Shown: in pieces, positions 61,425 to 64,000 of the stretch
How positions within the stretch are numbered: position 1 is the stretch's first letter
Layout: each line of letters begins with the position of its first letter
Assembly (NCBI RefSeq): GCF_022829725.1
Contig: NZ_JAKSYG010000256.1
Coordinates: 394,686-458,685, forward strand
Direction: 5' to 3'
DNA length: 64,000 nucleotides
From: Methylobacterium sp. E-005
GTDB lineage: Bacteria; Pseudomonadota; Alphaproteobacteria; Rhizobiales; Beijerinckiaceae
Notes under the pieces: model-generated
Databases searched by the model: none
Told to the model about the DNA's origin: nothing
Seen by the model: the letters and a program-made list of their open reading frames with translations, nothing else
Translations under genes and position numbers: made by a program

Positions 61425-62915
61425 TCAGATCTCGGGCGCGGTCCATCCGCCAAAGCGCATTTCAAGATGACGGGCGAGTGCGAGGGCCACATCCTCCCGC
61501 CACGGGCGAGCCGCCACCTGAACGCCGAGCGGCATGCCTTCCGGCGATGTGCCGACGCGAACCGTCGCAGCCGGCCACCCGGTCAGATTGTGCATCTGCG
61601 CGTAGCCGGCGCCTTTCTGCAGGTCCGGATCGAAGCTGGTGCCGTGCCGCGGCGCCGCGTACGGCAGGACGGGCGAGAGCAGCGCGTCGTAGTCCTGCAT
61701 GAACGCGAGCATCGCGTTGCGGTAGGCATCCCATCGGTTGAACGCCGCCAGGGCCTCCGTGATGCTTCCCATCGCGGGCGAAGAACGTGACTCCAGCGAC
61801 TGCTCGAATAGCGGTGAGATGCGCTCAGTGCCAACTGACTTCAGGAAGGCCCGGACGCCCGCTGCGCCGTCGCCGCGGGTCATGTCGTAGTAGATGGTCC
61901 CCGCCTTCGCGGCGTCCGGCGGTCGGCGCTCCTCTACGCTAACGCCCGCCTGCGCGAGCGCCTCGGCGGCGTGGTGTACGGCCGCCGCGATCTCGGCCGT
62001 TGGCGGCGCGAACCCATCGTTGTCGAAAAAGGCCATCTTCAGTTTCGCGATGTCGACGGCGCGACTGTCGAGCAGCGGCATGTCGACGATCGTGTAGTCC
62101 TGGAAGTCGGGCCCGGCGATGATCGGCAAGGCCAGGGCCAGATCATCCACCTTGCGGGCGATCAGGCTGACGTGGAAGACGGCGTTGCGCGCGCCCATCG
62201 GCCGGGGGAACTGACCGGTGCGCGGCACGCGGCCCGAGGTCGGCTTGAGCGCGGCGAGTCCACAATAATGGGCGGGGACGCGGATGCTGCCCCCGGCATC
62301 GGTCCCAAGCCCCAGCGGCGAGCCGGCGGCTGCGACGATGGCGGCCTCGCCGCCGCTGCTGCCCCCGGGCGTGCGGGCGAGATCGTAGGGGTTGTTCGTC
62401 CGCCCGTAGACGAGGTTGTCGGTTTCGAGGGCCCCAGCCAACTCAGGCACATTGGTCTTGCCCAGCACGATCGCACCGGCGGCCCGCAGCCGCGCGACGG
62501 CGGTGGCATCGGCCTTCGGGACGTAGCTCTTACGCCCCAGCGTGCCGCCGGTGCAGATGGTCCCTGCCGTCTCGAGAGTGTCCTTGATCGTGACGGGAAC
62601 GCCGTGGAGCGGCCCCTTGACCTGACCGCGCGCCAGCATGGCATCGGCCTCGGCCGCCTCTCGACGGGCGGCCTCCGCGGTCAGCTGCACGACGGCGTTC
62701 AAGCGCGGGTTCACTGCGGCGATGCGGTCGAGATGGGCGTCGACGATCTCGCGCGCCGAGAGACGACCGCCACGGATCGTAGCCGACAGTTCGCTGGCGG
62801 ATGCTGACGTGCTTGCAGGGGCCGCACCGACCGCTCGTGCAGGCTCAACTGCCGTCATCGCACCGGCGGCGGCCATGCCGACGAGCGCGGTTCGGCGATC
62901 GATCCGTTCAACCAT
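61425..62915 (-). CDS. exported amidase (amidase signature family)
   Basis: A 496-residue amidase-signature enzyme that hydrolyses C-N amide bonds. The Ser-cisSer-Lys triad is complete: Lys111 (TIKDT), Ser186 in GGSSGG and Ser210 in GTDAGGSIRVP. The N-terminus looks like a Tat leader (DRRTALVGMAAAGAMTAVEP), so it probably acts in the periplasm. The substrate is unknown; GatA function is unlikely because of the leader and the lack of gatB/gatC. ATG at 62915 with GGAAGGG upstream. Adjacent regions contain only repeats. Confidence 0.93.
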   Translation of the reverse strand: MVERIDRRTALVGMAAAGAMTAVEPARAVGAAPASTSASASELSATIRGGRLSAREIVDAHLDRIAAVNPRLNAVVQLTAEAARREAAEADAMLARGQVKGPLHGVPVTIKDTLETAGTICTGGTLGRKSYVPKADATAVARLRAAGAIVLGKTNVPELAGALETDNLVYGRTNNPYDLARTPGGSSGGEAAIVAAAGSPLGLGTDAGGSIRVPAHYCGLAALKPTSGRVPRTGQFPRPMGARNAVFHVSLIARKVDDLALALPIIAGPDFQDYTIVDMPLLDSRAVDIAKLKMAFFDNDGFAPPTAEIAAAVHHAAEALAQAGVSVEERRPPDAAKAGTIYYDMTRGDGAAGVRAFLKSVGTERISPLFEQSLESRSSPAMGSITEALAAFNRWDAYRNAMLAFMQDYDALLSPVLPYAAPRHGTSFDPDLQKGAGYAQMHNLTGWPAATVRVGTSPEGMPLGVQVAARPWREDVALALARHLEMRFGGWTAPEI

Positions 62916-63753
62916 GGTGTTCCCTTCCGGAGACCGAGCCCCTCAGCCGTCTGCTTGCGACCGCGGCGCTCTGTAGCAACGTGTGTGCCCCACCATAAGC
63001 AGCGCCAAGCGGGTGGATCGCCTATTCAGAGCCTGGGGAAATTCAGCTTGTGGCGCGTTCCAGGCTGACAATCTGGGCTGCTCCGACGCGCGCATTTGGG
63101 ATGCGGCCCGGGCGGCCAGATGGCCGGAGTGGGCGCGGGACGGTCGGAATGGCTGTGCGCCTGACGTCAGCTTGCAAGGACAACCCGGGTGCGCCGTTAC
63201 AGCAAGGTCGGATCGAACGCGGAATGTCCGTTTTGGGCTGAGACGCCGAATTCCGGTTACCAACCCACGCGAACCTTGGTCGGCAGCGGCTTGAAGGTCC
63301 GCTTGGGGGCACTTTGAGGCGACCGACTGCGCCGCGTAGAGTGTCCGCTTCACCGCTTCAATCGCCGAAAGCAGACGAGCGGCTTTCGGCCAGACTACGT
63401 CACGCTGGCTCGTCGGAACGCGCAAGACCGGACATTCGGCTTGGCGCCTGCTCCGGTCATTGAGCGCTGAAGGGCAGGCTCTCGAAAGCAGACATCAAGG
63501 CGTTTCCAGTGACACCCTCATAGCCGTGCCAAGCTAGGTTGCCCTCCAAGCGCGCATGTGTGACCCAATGTCGAGGCCGATTGCGGTTGACCAAATAGCG
63601 GAGGTCGGCGGGGACCACGCCATCGATCGTCGTCTAGAGTCAGCCCGACGGTTGTCTATTCGATCAACGCCGGCTTGGGCGCCTCAGAGATCCGCACGGG
63701 CGATGCGATTGACCGCCGAGGCTATGCGGGTCGCTCGCTCAAAGAGGCATGCC
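62916..63753. other. gene-poor spacer with repeat B and related worn sequence
   Basis: About 840 bp without a convincing gene. Besides repeat B copy 2 it carries several degenerate units with the core TGTCCG(C/T)TT (for example GAATGTCCGTTTTGGGCTGA near 63221 and AGAGTGTCCGCTTCACCGC near 63338), like those flanking repeat A. Open frames here are Arg-rich and arbitrary. Confidence 0.5.
63387..63446 (+). repeat. dispersed repeat B, copy 2
   Basis: Second copy of the 60-bp repeat at 53107-53166, same orientation, inside the spacer right of the amidase gene. Confidence 0.85.
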
Positions 63754-64000
63754 TCAAGCGGCGGTCGTCCGCTTCGACACCGACGCGAGCGGCGGGGCAT
63801 GCCGTAGGTTGGGCGGCGTCTTGAAGTCCCGGGCAGCGCCCCGGGATGCCTGAACGCCGCGCGGGAAGCCGCTGCGATCCCGATAGGAGCGCTTCCGACC
63901 CACCGCACGGCTGTGCCGGGCCGTGCTGGCCTGAGCGTCGATCAGGTCGACCGCCGTGATGCCCAGCAGCAGGGCCAGGGCGATCACGACATTGTCGCGC
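63754..64000 (-). CDS. C-terminal part of a cyclase/dehydrase-type hypothetical protein (cut by window edge)
   Basis: The last ~81 codons of a leftward gene that begins beyond the right edge. RDNVVIALALLLGITAVDLI is a membrane helix, then the conserved-looking tail SYRDRSGFPRGVQASRGAAR and DFKTPPNLRHAPPLAS follows. This matches, from memory, the C-terminus of proteins annotated 'cyclase dehydrase' in Methylobacterium, which have several N-terminal membrane helices. Only the tail is visible, so the assignment is tentative. Confidence 0.55.
   Translation of the reverse strand, partial: RDNVVIALALLLGITAVDLIDAQASTARHSRAVGRKRSYRDRSGFPRGVQASRGAARDFKTPPNLRHAPPLASVSKRTTAA

Noticed and set aside
1..64000. 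CRISPR arrays, tRNA or rRNA genes, intact insertion sequences
   Set aside because: I saw no regularly spaced direct repeats, no convincing tRNA arm pattern and no transposase motif anywhere in the window; tRNA and RNA-family searches would be needed to exclude them fully.

Overview
The window is high-GC alphaproteobacterial chromosome, most likely a plant- or soil-associated Methylobacterium or close relative (Rhizobiales). This is inferred from the DUF4164-zapA gene pair, HWE-type and PAS-rich signalling proteins, a kdp operon with extra micro-ORFs, and several small lineage-type hypothetical proteins. No rRNA, tRNA, CRISPR array or intact transposase was found.

Left part (1-13 kb): DUF4164 and zapA at the edge, then a malonate utilisation locus. 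An FCD-GntR regulator and a MadL/MadM transporter face left. Malonate decarboxylase mdcA-C-D-E-G-H faces right from a shared 120-bp control region. The prosthetic-group gene mdcB is not in the cluster. GDP-mannose dehydratase, an aldehyde dehydrogenase and a pair made of a chemoreceptor and an orphan sugar-binding protein follow.

Middle part (15-36 kb): a lower-GC glycosyltransferase, a small HWE-like kinase, and a purine module. The module has uricase divergent from an FAD subunit, a fused FeS/Mo hydroxylase and an AzgA-type purine permease; the last three keep the order of E. coli ygfM-xdhD-ghxQ. Next is a kdpF-A-B-C-D operon with two extra tiny membrane ORFs and no adjacent kdpE. A Fe/Mn transporter, an exported hydrolase and an exported beta-propeller complete this part.

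Accessory nitrogen/carbon scavenging region (36-53 kb): two NitT/TauT-type ABC importers, one linked to an acetamidase/formamidase and one in a five-gene operon with an amidohydrolase and an Asp/Glu-racemase-fold protein. There are also an orphan branched-chain-type binding protein, an arylmalonate-decarboxylase-like protein and a graveyard of three broken catabolic genes. A LysR-controlled aminotransferase/AEC exporter pair closes the region.

Right part (53-64 kb): small stress-type and hypothetical genes, a Crp/Fnr regulator, a 2OG-Fe(II) oxygenase-like protein and a sensor protein cut off at a repeated ~185-bp hairpin element. An amidase and the end of a cyclase/dehydrase-type gene follow. 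The spacers carry several families of dispersed repeats (A, B, C and a short GATC-containing motif), suggesting a rearrangement-prone zone.
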